DNA of 64,000 nucleotides from Clostridia bacterium (GCA_018434325.1 JAHDPO010000010.1:41424-105423); one strand, 5' to 3'. Positions 34,647-44,381 are shown, numbered from the stretch's first letter. Notes: generated by a model from the sequence alone, not told the origin. Program-made: numbers and translations.

Positions 34647-36092
34647 ATGAACCAGGAGAGAGCCCCGATCTATGAAGCCTTGCTTCGTTTTAAGAACATG
34701 AGAATCGTGCCTTTTGACGTGCCGGGCCACAAAAGAGGCAAGGGTAACAGAGAGCTGACGGACTTCCTGGGAGCAAACTGTCTTTCTCTTGACGTCAATT
34801 CCATGAAGCCTTTGGACAACCTCTGCCATCCCGTTTCCGTCATTAAGGAAGCGGAAGAATTAGCTGCTGCCGCTTTTGGCGCCAGGCACGCTTTTTTTAT
34901 GGTCAACGGCACCACCTCCGCCGTCCAGAGCATGATTCTTACCGCCTGCAAAAAAGGCGACAAGATCATTTTGCCCCGTAATGTCCACCGCAGCGTCATC
35001 AATGCCATGATCCTTTGCGGCGCTATTCCCGTTTATATGAATCCTGAGGTCAATCTCAAGCTGGGCATTGCTTTGGGCACCGCTCCTGCGGAAGCGGAGA
35101 GGGCCATCCGGGAGCATCCCGACGCCAAGGCCATCCTGATCAACAATCCCACCTATTATGGCATTTGCTCTGATTTGAAGACGATTGTCGGTCTGGCCCA
35201 CCGTCACGGCATGCTGGCTTTAGTCGACGAGGCCCATGGCACTCATTTTTATTTCGGCAAAGGCTTGCCTATTTCCGGCATGGCCGCCGGCGCCGATATG
35301 GCTGCGGTCAGCATGCATAAATCCGGCGGCTCCCTGACCCAAAGCTCCTTTCTCCTGATCGGCGAGGGCTTAAGCGCCGGCTATACCCGGCAGATCATCA
35401 ACCTGACCCAGACCACCAGCGGTTCTTATCTTTTGTTGTCAAGCCTGGATCTTTCCCGCAAAAACATGGCTTTAAATGGTGAAGCTATTTTTGACAAGGT
35501 CTGCGAAATGGCCAACTACACCCGGGAAGAGATCAACAAAATAGGCGATTATTATGCTTTTTCCCGGGAAATTATCAACGGTACCTCCGTCTATGATTAC
35601 GATATCACCAAGCTGTCGGTTTTTACCCTGGATGTGGGTCTGGCCGGCATCGAGGTTTACGATATTCTGCGGGATGAGTATGATATTCAGGTGGAGTTTG
35701 GCGATATCGGCAATTTCCTGGCTTATCTTTCCGTGGGCGACCGGCCCCAGGATCTGGAGCGGCTGGTCAGCGCTTTGGCGGAGATCCGCCGCCGCAAAAA
35801 GCGGGATAAAACAGGCATGTTTAGTTTGGAATATTTAACGCCCCAGGTGGTGATTTCACCCCAGGAGGCCTTCTATGCGGAAAAAAGGGCTTTACCTATA
35901 GAAGAAAGCAGCGGCCAGATCTGCAGCGAGTTTGTTATGTGCTATCCGCCGGGGATTCCCATTTTGGCGCCGGGGGAGAGGATCACCGACGATATCTTGA
36001 CCTATATCCGCTACGCCGGCGAAAAAGGCTGCTCCCTTACGGGGCCGGAGGATATGGACATTAAATATCTCAATGTTTGCGTAGGCGGCTGA
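34647..36092 (+). CDS. speA: Orn/Lys/Arg decarboxylase, probably arginine decarboxylase
   Basis: A 481-residue fold-type I PLP enzyme like Bacillus SpeA. The N-terminal GHKRGKG, FFMVNGTTSAVQSMI, the PLP-ring DEAHGTHF and the PLP-lysine SMHKSGGSLTQSS are present. Substrate cannot be fixed from sequence; an agmatinase two genes later points to arginine, giving agmatine. Start at 34647, with AGGGAGGGA upstream; the frame is open to 34533 through the hairpin-ended element. It lacks the N-terminal receiver-like wing of inducible E. coli enzymes, as expected for this short biosynthetic class. Confidence 0.85.
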   Translation: MNQERAPIYEALLRFKNMRIVPFDVPGHKRGKGNRELTDFLGANCLSLDVNSMKPLDNLCHPVSVIKEAEELAAAAFGARHAFFMVNGTTSAVQSMILTACKKGDKIILPRNVHRSVINAMILCGAIPVYMNPEVNLKLGIALGTAPAEAERAIREHPDAKAILINNPTYYGICSDLKTIVGLAHRHGMLALVDEAHGTHFYFGKGLPISGMAAGADMAAVSMHKSGGSLTQSSFLLIGEGLSAGYTRQIINLTQTTSGSYLLLSSLDLSRKNMALNGEAIFDKVCEMANYTREEINKIGDYYAFSREIINGTSVYDYDITKLSVFTLDVGLAGIEVYDILRDEYDIQVEFGDIGNFLAYLSVGDRPQDLERLVSALAEIRRRKKRDKTGMFSLEYLTPQVVISPQEAFYAEKRALPIEESSGQICSEFVMCYPPGIPILAPGERITDDILTYIRYAGEKGCSLTGPEDMDIKYLNVCVGG

Positions 36093-36169
36093 GCGATAGG
36101 CTCAACATACGGTTCAGCAATGCAGTTCGGCAATATTGTTCAGCAGGGTAAAGGAGGCCGGAAAGATAT

Positions 36170-37021
36170 ATGCAGTTATGGTATACGGAGCGCCATACTC
36201 CCTATGTGGAGTTTTCCATTAAAGTAGACCGCCAGATTTATAGCGGTCAAAGCGAATTTCAGCGCATCGATGTCTTTGAATCCAAGGAATTCGGCCGTTT
36301 TTTGACCTTGGACGGCATCATGATGCTGACGGAAAAAGACGAATTTATCTATCATGAAATGATGGTTCATGTGCCCATGGCCGTTTGCCCGGAAATCAAG
36401 AATGTTCTGGTCATCGGCGCCGGTGACGGCGGCGTCATCCGGGAGCTGTCTTATTATGAGGGCATAGAAAATATCGATTTGGTGGAAATTGACGAGCTGG
36501 TGGTGGAGGTTTGCAAGTTGCATTTGCCTCAGACGGCTTGCCGCTTCAATGATGAAAGGATCCAGTTTTATTTCGAGGACGGTTTAAAATATATCCGCCG
36601 CCACGAGAACAAGTACGACCTGATCATTGTGGATTCCACCGATCCCTTCGGCCCCGGCGAGGGCCTGTTTACGAAGGAGTTTTACGGCAATTGCTATAAA
36701 GCCCTCACTGATACCGGTATCATGGTCAATCAGCATGAAAGTCCTTTTTACACCAATGACGCCATTGCCATGCAGCGCTCCCATCAGCGGATCGTCGAGT
36801 CTTTCCCCATCAGCAAGGTTTATCAGGCTCATATTCCCACTTATCCGTCGGGCCATTGGCTTTTTGGCTTCGCCTCAAAAAAACTCCATCCCATCCACGA
36901 TATTAAGGCTGCCCGCTGGAATGCTTTAGGCATTAAAACCAAATACTACAATACTAGGCTCCATGCCGGTGCTTTTGCCCTGCCCACCTATGTGGAAGAT
37001 TTGCTGCGGGATGTGGAGTGA
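36170..37021 (+). CDS. speE: Spermidine synthase (polyamine aminopropyltransferase)
   Basis: 283 residues. It transfers the aminopropyl group of decarboxylated SAM to putrescine, or in some bacteria to agmatine. The N-terminal substrate lid has QSEFQRIDVFES and the GRFLTLDGIMMLTEKDEFIYHEMM signature. The methyltransferase-like fold has VIGAGDGGVIREL and the DSTDPFGPGEGLF loop. AAAGGAGG precedes the ATG. The agmatinase start overlaps or abuts its stop. Confidence 0.92.
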   Translation: MQLWYTERHTPYVEFSIKVDRQIYSGQSEFQRIDVFESKEFGRFLTLDGIMMLTEKDEFIYHEMMVHVPMAVCPEIKNVLVIGAGDGGVIRELSYYEGIENIDLVEIDELVVEVCKLHLPQTACRFNDERIQFYFEDGLKYIRRHENKYDLIIVDSTDPFGPGEGLFTKEFYGNCYKALTDTGIMVNQHESPFYTNDAIAMQRSHQRIVESFPISKVYQAHIPTYPSGHWLFGFASKKLHPIHDIKAARWNALGIKTKYYNTRLHAGAFALPTYVEDLLRDVE

Positions 37022-37026
37022 TGACT

Positions 37027-37914
37027 ATGGTAAATCAGAAGGCTGTGACCAATCAAAATACACTCATTCGGCAAAATATCGAGACGTTTCTAAGCTGCGA
37101 TAAGCCCTACCAGGAGGCGGATACCGTCATTTTCGGCGCCCCCTTTGACTCCACCACCTCCTACCGGCCGGGCGCCCGTTTCGGCAGCCGGGCCATGCGG
37201 GCGGAATCTTACGGACTGGAATCCTACAGCCCTTATCAGGATAAGGACCTGGAAGACATAGCCGTATTTGACGGCGGCGATTTGGAGCTCAGTATCGGCC
37301 GGGTGGATCTGGCTCTGGAGGCCATTGAGACCTATACGGCCCAGCTGCTGGCAGACGGCAAGCGGCCGGTGATGCTGGGCGGAGAGCACCTGGTGACCTT
37401 GGGAGCTATTCGGGCGGCAGCCAAGGCCTATCCGGAGCTGGCCGTCATCCACTTTGACGCCCATGCCGACTTGCGCCAGGACTATTTGGGAGCCACCCTT
37501 TCCCATGCCACCGTTATCCGCCGGGTTTGGGACATCCTGGGTGATGGACGTATTCATCAATTCGGTATTCGGTCCGGGGAACGCTCAGAGTTTCAGTGGG
37601 CGGCGTCGGGCCGGGTGAACATGCATAAATTCGGCTTGCAGGGCTTGGAGGAGACCATCGCAGCCTTGAAGGGCCGGCCGGTTTATTTCACATTGGATTT
37701 GGATGTGCTGGATCCTGCCGTTTTTCCCGGCACGGGAACGCCGGAAGCCGGGGGATTGTCTTTCATAGAGCTTTTACAGGCCATACTTAAATTAAAAGAT
37801 TTAAGGGTGGTTGGCGCCGATTTAGTGGAGCTATCGCCGATTTATGATCAAAGCGGCGTCTCTACGGCAGTGGCATGCAAGCTGCTGCGGGAGCTGTTGC
37901 TGGCGCTAAGCTGA
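37027..37914 (+). CDS. speB: Agmatinase (ureohydrolase family)
   Basis: 295 residues. It hydrolyses agmatine to putrescine and urea. The manganese motifs HFDAHADLR (about residue 140) and TLDLDVLDPAVFPGTGTPEAGG (about 220) are intact. Possible starts are GTG 37018, ATG 37021 and ATG 37027; the last has GGAG eight bases away and is preferred. Being coupled to speE, it could also act on N1-aminopropylagmatine, giving spermidine directly, as known in some thermophiles; that is an inference. Confidence 0.9.
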   Translation: MVNQKAVTNQNTLIRQNIETFLSCDKPYQEADTVIFGAPFDSTTSYRPGARFGSRAMRAESYGLESYSPYQDKDLEDIAVFDGGDLELSIGRVDLALEAIETYTAQLLADGKRPVMLGGEHLVTLGAIRAAAKAYPELAVIHFDAHADLRQDYLGATLSHATVIRRVWDILGDGRIHQFGIRSGERSEFQWAASGRVNMHKFGLQGLEETIAALKGRPVYFTLDLDVLDPAVFPGTGTPEAGGLSFIELLQAILKLKDLRVVGADLVELSPIYDQSGVSTAVACKLLRELLLALS

Positions 37915-37952
37915 TTATTCCAATATATTAAATATCAGAAAGGGGTTTTGTC

Positions 37953-39152
37953 ATGGGAAAAGCGTTAATTGTGGGCTGTGGCGGCGTAGCCGGCGTAGCT
38001 ATTCACAAATGCTGTCAAAACAGCGAGGTTTTTGAGGAGATTTGCATCGCCAGCAGGACGAAGAGCAAATGTGACGCTTTGAAGGCTCAGCTTGAGGGCG
38101 GCAAAACCAAAATCACCACGGCTCAAGTGGATGCCGATAATGTGGAGGAGATGGTGGCTCTCATTGAGGCGTTCAAGCCCGATGTCGTGCTGAATCTGGC
38201 TTTGCCTTATCAGGACCTGTCTATTATGGACGCTTGCCTGGCCACCGGTACCCACTATGTGGATACGGCCAATTATGAGCCGACGGATACGGCCAAGTTT
38301 GAGTACAAATGGCAGTGGGCTTACCGGGAACGCTTTGAAAAAGCAGGCATTACCGCCCTCTTGGGCAGCGGCTTCGATCCCGGCGTTACCGGCGTTTTTG
38401 CAGCTTACGCCTTGAAGCATCATTTTGATGAAATTCACTATATCGATATTCTGGACTGCAACGGCGGCGATCACGGCTATCCCTTTGCCACCAACTTTAA
38501 TCCGGAGATCAATATCCGGGAAGTTACCTCCAAAGGCCGCTATTGGGAAGAAGGCCGCTGGGTGGAGACGGAGCCCATGGCAATCAAACGGGAATACGAT
38601 TTTGAAGGTGTAGGCAAAAAGGACATGTACCTGCTCTATCATGAAGAGCTGGAGTCCCTGGCTCTCAATGTGCCCGGCCTCAAACGCATCCGCTTTTTCA
38701 TGACCTTTGGCCAAAGCTATATCACCCATCTCAAATGCCTGGAAAATGTGGGCATGACCTCCATCGAGCCTATTGAATTTGAAGGCAAGCAGATTATTCC
38801 TCTACAATTCCTCAAAGCCGTGCTGCCGGATCCCGCCAGCTTAGGCCCCAGGACGAAGGGCAAGACGAATATCGGCTGTATTTTCCAGGGCCTGAAAGAC
38901 GGCAAGCCGAAAACCTATTACATTTATAATATCTGCGATCATCAGGAGTGCTACAAGGAAGTGGGCTCTCAGGCGATTTCCTACACTACCGGCGTGCCGG
39001 CGATGATCGGAGCCATGCTGGTGATGCAGGGCCTTTGGCAGAAGCCCGGTGTCTATAATGTAGAGGAATTTGATCCCGATCCCTTTATGGACGCCCTCAA
39101 TAAGTGGGGTCTGCCCTGGCAGGAAAGCTTCTCTCCGGAGCTGGTGGACTGA
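37953..39152 (+). CDS. Carboxynorspermidine (carboxyspermidine) dehydrogenase
   Basis: A 399-residue saccharopine-dehydrogenase-like enzyme. N-terminal NAD(P) site VGCGGVAGVAIHKC, then the family segments DTANYEPTDTAKFEYKWQW, GSGFDPGVTGVFAAY and GGDHGYPFATNFNPEINIREVT. It condenses aspartate semialdehyde with putrescine or diaminopropane reductively, forming carboxyspermidine or carboxynorspermidine. The decarboxylase follows with a 1-base TGATG overlap. Its presence alongside speD/speE makes two routes to spermidine in one cluster. Confidence 0.9.
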   Translation: MGKALIVGCGGVAGVAIHKCCQNSEVFEEICIASRTKSKCDALKAQLEGGKTKITTAQVDADNVEEMVALIEAFKPDVVLNLALPYQDLSIMDACLATGTHYVDTANYEPTDTAKFEYKWQWAYRERFEKAGITALLGSGFDPGVTGVFAAYALKHHFDEIHYIDILDCNGGDHGYPFATNFNPEINIREVTSKGRYWEEGRWVETEPMAIKREYDFEGVGKKDMYLLYHEELESLALNVPGLKRIRFFMTFGQSYITHLKCLENVGMTSIEPIEFEGKQIIPLQFLKAVLPDPASLGPRTKGKTNIGCIFQGLKDGKPKTYYIYNICDHQECYKEVGSQAISYTTGVPAMIGAMLVMQGLWQKPGVYNVEEFDPDPFMDALNKWGLPWQESFSPELVD

Positions 39153-40273
39153 TGCGGCAGCTGCCTACTCCTTGCTACATTGTGGATGAGGCTTTGGTGA
39201 TCCGCAACCTGGAGATCCTGCAAGCAATCAGCAGGCGGACGGGGGCGAAAATTTTGCTGGCCCAAAAAGCCTTCTCCATGTTCGCCCTCTACCCCCTGAT
39301 CGGCCGCTACCTTGATGGCGCCACTGCCAGCGGCCTTTACGAGGCCAAGCTGGCTTTTGAAGAGATGGGCAAAGAAAACCATATTTTTTCGCCGGCTTAT
39401 CTGGAGGCAGAGTTTGATGAGATTCTCGGTATCTGCGATCATATTGTCTTCAACTCCTTCCGGCAATGGCTGAAATTTAAAGATAAGGCTCTGGCTGCCG
39501 GCAAGGAGTGCGGCCTCCGCATCAATCCGGAGCTGTCCACCGGCAGTCATGCCATCTACGATCCTTGCGCTCCCGGCTCTCGCCTGGGCATTACCCGGCG
39601 GGCATTTCAGCCGGAGAATCTGGAAGGCATCAGCGGCTTGCATTTTCACACCCTGTGCGAGCAAGGAGCGGAGCCCCTGCTTGCTACGGTGGCGGCGGTG
39701 GAAGAGAATTTCGGTCCTTGGCTTAAAGGGATGAAATGGCTGAACTTGGGCGGCGGCCATCATATCACCAGAGAGGGCTACGATATTGAAGCCCTGATCC
39801 GCTGTATTCAAGGCCTGCAGGACAAGTATGGCCTTGAGATCTACCTGGAGCCGGGAGAGGCGGTAGTATTGGACGCCGGTTTTTTTGTCAGCAGCGTATT
39901 AGAAATAGTGGACAACGGCGGTGTCGCCAATGCCATTTTGGATGGCTCTGCCGCCTGCCATATGCCGGATGTGCTGGAGATGCCTTACCGGCCGGAGATT
40001 ATTGGCGCCGCTTTGCCGGGAGAAAAGACCTATACTTATCGCTTAGGCGGACCTACCTGCCTGGCCGGCGATATCATTGGCGATTACTCCTTTGATCAGC
40101 CTCTGCAAGAGGGTGACCGGCTGGTCTTCTGCGACATGGCTCATTATTCCATGGTCAAAAACAACACCTTCAACGGCATGGCCCTGCCGGCCATCGTGCT
40201 GAGAGAAGCAGGCGGCGGTTATCGCATCCTGCGGCAATTCGGCTATGAGGATTTTAAAAGCCGTTTGTCTTAG
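39152..40273 (+). CDS. nspC: Carboxynorspermidine (carboxyspermidine) decarboxylase
   Basis: A 373-residue alanine-racemase-fold PLP decarboxylase. The PLP lysine lies in LLAQKAFSMFALYP (about residue 42). The segments LRINPELSTGSHAIYDPCAPGSRLGI, HFHTLCEQG, LNLGGGHHIT and CDMAHYSMVKNNTFNG are characteristic of NspC. It completes the carboxyspermidine pathway. Start at 39152 inside the upstream stop (TGATG); the longer open frame from 39104 would overlap the dehydrogenase by 48 bases. Last gene of the polyamine cluster. Confidence 0.9.
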   Translation: MRQLPTPCYIVDEALVIRNLEILQAISRRTGAKILLAQKAFSMFALYPLIGRYLDGATASGLYEAKLAFEEMGKENHIFSPAYLEAEFDEILGICDHIVFNSFRQWLKFKDKALAAGKECGLRINPELSTGSHAIYDPCAPGSRLGITRRAFQPENLEGISGLHFHTLCEQGAEPLLATVAAVEENFGPWLKGMKWLNLGGGHHITREGYDIEALIRCIQGLQDKYGLEIYLEPGEAVVLDAGFFVSSVLEIVDNGGVANAILDGSAACHMPDVLEMPYRPEIIGAALPGEKTYTYRLGGPTCLAGDIIGDYSFDQPLQEGDRLVFCDMAHYSMVKNNTFNGMALPAIVLREAGGGYRILRQFGYEDFKSRLS

Positions 40274-40409
40274 GTGAAGGAATTTAAAGCTTAAAAGCTT
40301 CGATGCTGATAGAAACAAGATAGCGGTAACAAAAGCCATTGAGGCGATTGTTGCCGCTATTTTTTGATGCCGGGAAATTGGCGAAGCTCAAGGAGATAAT
40401 GGGGAAAAC

Positions 40410-40730
40410 TTATTCGATGACAACAGCCGTGCCGGAAACGGTGACCATCAGCATATTGTTCCCTGCGCCGAGGACTTCATAATCGATATCAACGCCGACA
40501 ACGGCGTTGGCGCCCATTTTCTCAGCCCTTTGCTGCATCTCCTGCAGGGCGTTATCACGGGCTTCTATCAATTCGCCTTCATAGCTTGAGGAACGGCCGC
40601 CAAAGAAATTGGTAAGTCCTGCGGCAAAATCCTTGACGAAATCAACACCGCTGATGACTTCTCCCACAACGATGCCTTTGTATGCTTTGATTGCTTTGCC
40701 TTCAATGGAAGGGGTTGTTGTTATAATCAT
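40410..40730 (-). CDS. YbjQ/UPF0145 family protein
   Basis: A 106-residue member of the YbjQ family, once called heavy-metal-binding domain. The start [32 protein letters not shown], then [16 protein letters not shown] and the terminal VSGTAVVIE are near-invariant features. It forms a pentamer-like cytosolic assembly in known structures; function is unknown. ATGs lie at 40736 and 40730; the inner one has AAGGAG at the right distance. Divergent or isolated from both neighbours. Confidence 0.88.
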   Translation of the reverse strand: MIITTTPSIEGKAIKAYKGIVVGEVISGVDFVKDFAAGLTNFFGGRSSSYEGELIEARDNALQEMQQRAEKMGANAVVGVDIDYEVLGAGNNMLMVTVSGTAVVIE

Positions 40731-40830
40731 AGTCATCTCTCCTTTGATATGATACAGCTATTATATCACAAGGCGGCTCATAGCTGCTCTTAAAACTATT
40801 TTTCAGGTATAGGCTTTGTTTGTAAATTGG

Positions 40831-41769
40831 TTACCTATAAGGGGCATTGGTTCCGCCGAAGTGGCATTTGGCCAAGGCCTCGTGGAGATAGCTTATATAT
40901 TGCTGGATTTCCGGCGTCATGACGGCGTTTTTCATCATGATCCAGCCCAGGTTCATGTTATCGTGATAATCTTCTATGGGAATGGAGATCATGTTTTCGT
41001 CGACAATGCCGGTAAGCAGAAAACCGGTGCCAATATTGTAGGCATTGGAATGGAGAATGATATTGATCAGCGAAGCCCGGTCCTTGACGAAGACCCGCTG
41101 CCGGGGTTGGCTGATGGTCACCACTTCTTCGGCAAAATTGAAGGAATCGCTGCCTTGTTCGTAAGTCAGGCAGGGGTAAGGCTCCAATTGGGCCAGGCTT
41201 ACTTTATCATAGGCGTTTAACGGATGATTTTTGTTGACAAAAACATGAGGAGATACGGACATGAGGTGATGGAATTCGATGCCTTTTTCATTGAGAATCC
41301 GCCGCATCAGCCGGTCGGTGGAAGAGGAGAGGAAGATGACGCCAAGAGAGCTTTTTTGGCTGAAAACGTCCTCGATGATTTCGGAGGTTTTGCCTTCCCT
41401 CAAATACAAATCAAAGTCTGTGCCCCCCTGACTGTTTAAGAGTAAAATGAAAGCATAAACGGCAAAGGCGTAATGCTGAGTAGAAACCGAGAAACGAATT
41501 GTTTCCTCGGTTTTTTGCTGTGAAAAGCGCTTGTTTATGGTTTCTACCTGCTCCAGCAATTGCTTGGCATAGACCAGCAGCTCCGCTCCTTCCGGAGTAA
41601 ATTGAATGCCCCGGCTGCCGCGCTCAAAGATTTCAATTTGCAGCTCATCTTCCAGGTTGCTGATGGCTTTGCTTAAGCTGGGCTGAGCCATATAAAGATT
41701 TTGCGCCGCTTTGCTGATGGAGCGGGTCTTAGAGATTTCGATCAGGTACTTCATCTGCTGTAATTTCAT
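40831..41769 (-). CDS. LysR-family transcriptional regulator
   Basis: 312 residues. N-terminal winged helix: MKLQQMKYLIEISKTRSISKAAQNLYMAQPSLSKAISNLEDEL, with the C-terminal periplasmic-binding-like sensor (about 90-300). The start was set at 41769, since CAGGAGG lies 6 bases before it. It is divergent from the PLP lyase gene, and the 189-base gap holds repeated ATAGATTAT boxes, so it very likely controls the lyase/peptidase/carrier operon and itself. The effector is probably a sulfur or O-acyl amino acid, by analogy only. Confidence 0.9.
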   Translation of the reverse strand: MKLQQMKYLIEISKTRSISKAAQNLYMAQPSLSKAISNLEDELQIEIFERGSRGIQFTPEGAELLVYAKQLLEQVETINKRFSQQKTEETIRFSVSTQHYAFAVYAFILLLNSQGGTDFDLYLREGKTSEIIEDVFSQKSSLGVIFLSSSTDRLMRRILNEKGIEFHHLMSVSPHVFVNKNHPLNAYDKVSLAQLEPYPCLTYEQGSDSFNFAEEVVTISQPRQRVFVKDRASLINIILHSNAYNIGTGFLLTGIVDENMISIPIEDYHDNMNLGWIMMKNAVMTPEIQQYISYLHEALAKCHFGGTNAPYR

Positions 41770-41794
41770 AAAACCTCCTGACAATCTGATTGAC

Positions 41795-41864
41795 ATAGAT
41801 TATTTCTATGGTTTTTGATAGATTATTGATATTTGTGCAGACTTTATTCTATATGATAATCTAT
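41795..41864. promoter_or_regulatory. Cluster of LysR operator candidates
   Basis: ATAGATTAT occurs at 41795-41803 and 41818-41826, its exact complement ATAATCTAT at 41856-41864, and a partial ATAGATT at 41894. Repeats confined to the divergent intergenic region are the expected layout for LysR recognition and activation sites. Confidence 0.6.
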
Positions 41865-41958
41865 AGATGATCAATCTTGATCTGTCCATCAGGATAGATT
41901 TTTTACTTAATGCTTGCTCTTTAGATATAAAAAAAAACTAGATGAGAAGGAGATACTT

Positions 41959-43155
41959 ATGAAAGAAAAAGGAATGATGACCCGGCTTACTCATGCCGGA
42001 GAAACGGAGTTTGCCAAAAAAATAGCCGGCGGCGTTTCTGTGCCTAAAGTACTGCCTATTTACTTAAGCTCGGTATTTTCTTTTGAGGATGTTCCCTCCC
42101 TGGATGCCGTTTATGAGAACGAGGCTGAGGGCTACGTTTATTCCCGGATGGCCAACCCCGGCACCGACGCCCTCTGCCAGCTGCTGGCGGCGGCGGAAAA
42201 CTGCAGCGGCGCCTTGGCCTTTTCCTCCGGCATGGCCGCTATTATTACGACGATTATCGCCAATGTCAAAGCCGGCGATCATATCATCGCCCATCCTGTA
42301 CTGTATGGCGGCGTCTACACTTACTTAAAAACCGAGGTTACCCGTTTTGGCGTGGAAGTAGATTTTGTAGACATGATCCATGAAGATGTGGAAGAGTATA
42401 TCAAGCCCAATACGAAGCTGATCTATACGGAGACGATTTCCAACCCGCTCATGGAAGTAATGGATCTGCCGAAACTGGCGGCTATTGCCCACAGCCATGG
42501 CTGCAAATTGATCGTGGATAATACCTTTGCCACTCCTGCCCTGGCCAGGCCTCTGGAAATGGGGGCCGATATTGCCGTATACAGCGCCACCAAATATTTA
42601 GGCGGCCACAGCGATATCATCGGCGGCGCCGTTATGGCCGGTGCAGCAGAGATTGAACACCTGCGGCCATTCCATACCTTATACGGCAGCATCATGAGTC
42701 CCTTTGACGCCTGGCTGCTGTCCAGGAGCCTGCGGACCCTGGAGATGCGTATGGCTCTGCATAGCGCCAATGCCTTGAAGGTAGCCGAGTTTTTAGAAAA
42801 GAATCCTAAGATCGAAAAGGTGTATTATCCGGGTCTGTCTTCTTCCGCCTTTTTTGACCTGGCGCAGAGGACCTTTGCAGGCGGCTGCTGCGGCGGTATG
42901 CTCAGTGCCGATATAGCCGGCGGAGAAAAAGGTGCTTCCGCTTTTATCAAAGCCTGTGAAACTATTAAGCTAGTACCTAGCCTGGCCGGAGTGACCACCA
43001 CTACTTCCTATCCCGCCAAGACCTCCCACCGGGCCTTGACGGCAGAGGAGATGGCCAGAGCCGGTATTTCCATGGGGCAGATCCGGTTCTCCGTGGGCCT
43101 CGAGAACATAGAGGATATATTGGCCGAGCTGGATAAAGCACTGAAAGAAATATAG
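41959..43155 (+). CDS. Trans-sulfuration PLP lyase (methionine gamma-lyase / cystathionine lyase type)
   Basis: A 398-residue Cys/Met-metabolism PLP enzyme. Features are YSRMANPGTDALCQLLAAAE, SSGMAAI, the phosphate-tyrosine region LYGGVYTYL, and the PLP lysine YSATKYLGGHSDIIGG (about 210), plus a C-terminal SVGLENIEDI. Length fits methionine gamma-lyase, but the residue aligned with that family's catalytic Cys (LYGC in well-studied enzymes) is Gly, so cystathionine or homocysteine/cysteine desulfhydrase activity is equally possible. GAAGGAGA precedes the chosen ATG. Head of an operon with an M20 peptidase and a YfcC-like carrier, divergent from LysR. Confidence 0.82.
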   Translation: MKEKGMMTRLTHAGETEFAKKIAGGVSVPKVLPIYLSSVFSFEDVPSLDAVYENEAEGYVYSRMANPGTDALCQLLAAAENCSGALAFSSGMAAIITTIIANVKAGDHIIAHPVLYGGVYTYLKTEVTRFGVEVDFVDMIHEDVEEYIKPNTKLIYTETISNPLMEVMDLPKLAAIAHSHGCKLIVDNTFATPALARPLEMGADIAVYSATKYLGGHSDIIGGAVMAGAAEIEHLRPFHTLYGSIMSPFDAWLLSRSLRTLEMRMALHSANALKVAEFLEKNPKIEKVYYPGLSSSAFFDLAQRTFAGGCCGGMLSADIAGGEKGASAFIKACETIKLVPSLAGVTTTTSYPAKTSHRALTAEEMARAGISMGQIRFSVGLENIEDILAELDKALKEI

Positions 43156-43175
43156 TAAAGGAGGGACGGCAAGAA

Positions 43176-44381
43176 ATGAAAGAAACACTTGGTCAATTGG
43201 CAAAACAGTATGAGCAGGAAATCATTAAGACAGCCTCGGAAATGATCCAAATCAATTCCCAGTCTACCCAGGAGAAGGCCATGGCGGAATACACGGCGGC
43301 TAAAATGCGGGAGCTGGGCTACGATGAGGTGGTGGTGGATCCTTATGGCAGCGTCTTCGGCACGGTTCATGGCAGCGGCGGCGGCAGCTCCGTTACCTTG
43401 AATTGCCACCTGGATGTAGTAGATGAAGGCGATCCGTCCAAATGGCCTTACCCGCCTTTCAGCGGCGCCGTAGCCGAAGGCAAGATTTGGGGCCGGGGGG
43501 CTTCGGATACTAAGGGTACCTTTGCCATCCAGCTTTATACCCCGGTCATGCTGAAGCAGGCGGGCCTTTTGCCCAAAGGCGATATTGTGGTGGCCGGCGT
43601 CGTGGCAGAAGAGATTGCCGGTTTTGGCGCCATGATGCAGATGCGGGAAAATTTCAAGCTGACGGATTACTGCATCGTAGGCGAGGCCACGGAGAATGAC
43701 CTTGCCATCGGCAGCCGGGGCCGCTGCTGCGTGGTAGTGACCATCAAGGGCAAATCCTGCCATGCTTCCATCCCCCATGAAGGTAAAAACCCCTTTGATT
43801 TTTTAGGCAAATTCCTCCTGGAGCTGCCTACGGTAGAAATGGCCAAGGACAGCCTGTTCGGTCATTCCACCATGTCGCCGACGGCCATCACTTCCTCGGA
43901 AAAAGGCACCAACATCATTCCCAATGAGCTTGTCCTTTACTTGGATTACCGGCAGGTAGGCGACGATACGGAGGAGGCCGTGCTGAACAAAATCCGCACC
44001 GTAGCGGACCGCTGTGCCGTAGAGGGCATCAGCGTGGATTTGAAAACGCTGTATTTCCCGCTGACCACCTATACGGGATACGAGGGACAAGCCTTCCAGG
44101 GCGAGCCTCCTTTCAGCGTCGACGCTAATGAGGAGTATATTCAACTGGCACTCAAGACCTTGGAAGAAGCGGTGGGCCGCTCTGTACAAGCCAAGCCCTG
44201 GGCTTTTGCTACGGACACGGGACAATTTGCCGCAAAAGGCATTAAGTGCCTGGGCTATTCGCCGGCGGAAATCAAGCTCTGCCATACCACGGAAGACAAT
44301 ATTGATATTGCTATGATGCAGGAAGGTACTATAGGCTATCTGGCCCTGACGAAAACCCTGGCTGATTTGGACAAGAAATAA
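43176..44381 (+). CDS. M20-family amidohydrolase/peptidase (YgeY-like)
   Basis: 401 residues. Di-zinc catalytic motifs are clear: NCHLDVVDEGD (metal His/Asp), GRGASDTKGT, EEIAGFGA (general base and metal Glu) and a late CHTTEDN with the last metal His. A dimerisation lid lies between about residues 190 and 300. The wording IWGRGASDTKGTFA recalls YgeY-type hydrolases of purine or amino-acid catabolic clusters. It probably releases an amino acid from a dipeptide or N-acyl derivative for the lyase upstream. AAAGGAGGGA precedes it, 20 bases after the lyase stop. Confidence 0.82.
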   Translation: MKETLGQLAKQYEQEIIKTASEMIQINSQSTQEKAMAEYTAAKMRELGYDEVVVDPYGSVFGTVHGSGGGSSVTLNCHLDVVDEGDPSKWPYPPFSGAVAEGKIWGRGASDTKGTFAIQLYTPVMLKQAGLLPKGDIVVAGVVAEEIAGFGAMMQMRENFKLTDYCIVGEATENDLAIGSRGRCCVVVTIKGKSCHASIPHEGKNPFDFLGKFLLELPTVEMAKDSLFGHSTMSPTAITSSEKGTNIIPNELVLYLDYRQVGDDTEEAVLNKIRTVADRCAVEGISVDLKTLYFPLTTYTGYEGQAFQGEPPFSVDANEEYIQLALKTLEEAVGRSVQAKPWAFATDTGQFAAKGIKCLGYSPAEIKLCHTTEDNIDIAMMQEGTIGYLALTKTLADLDKK

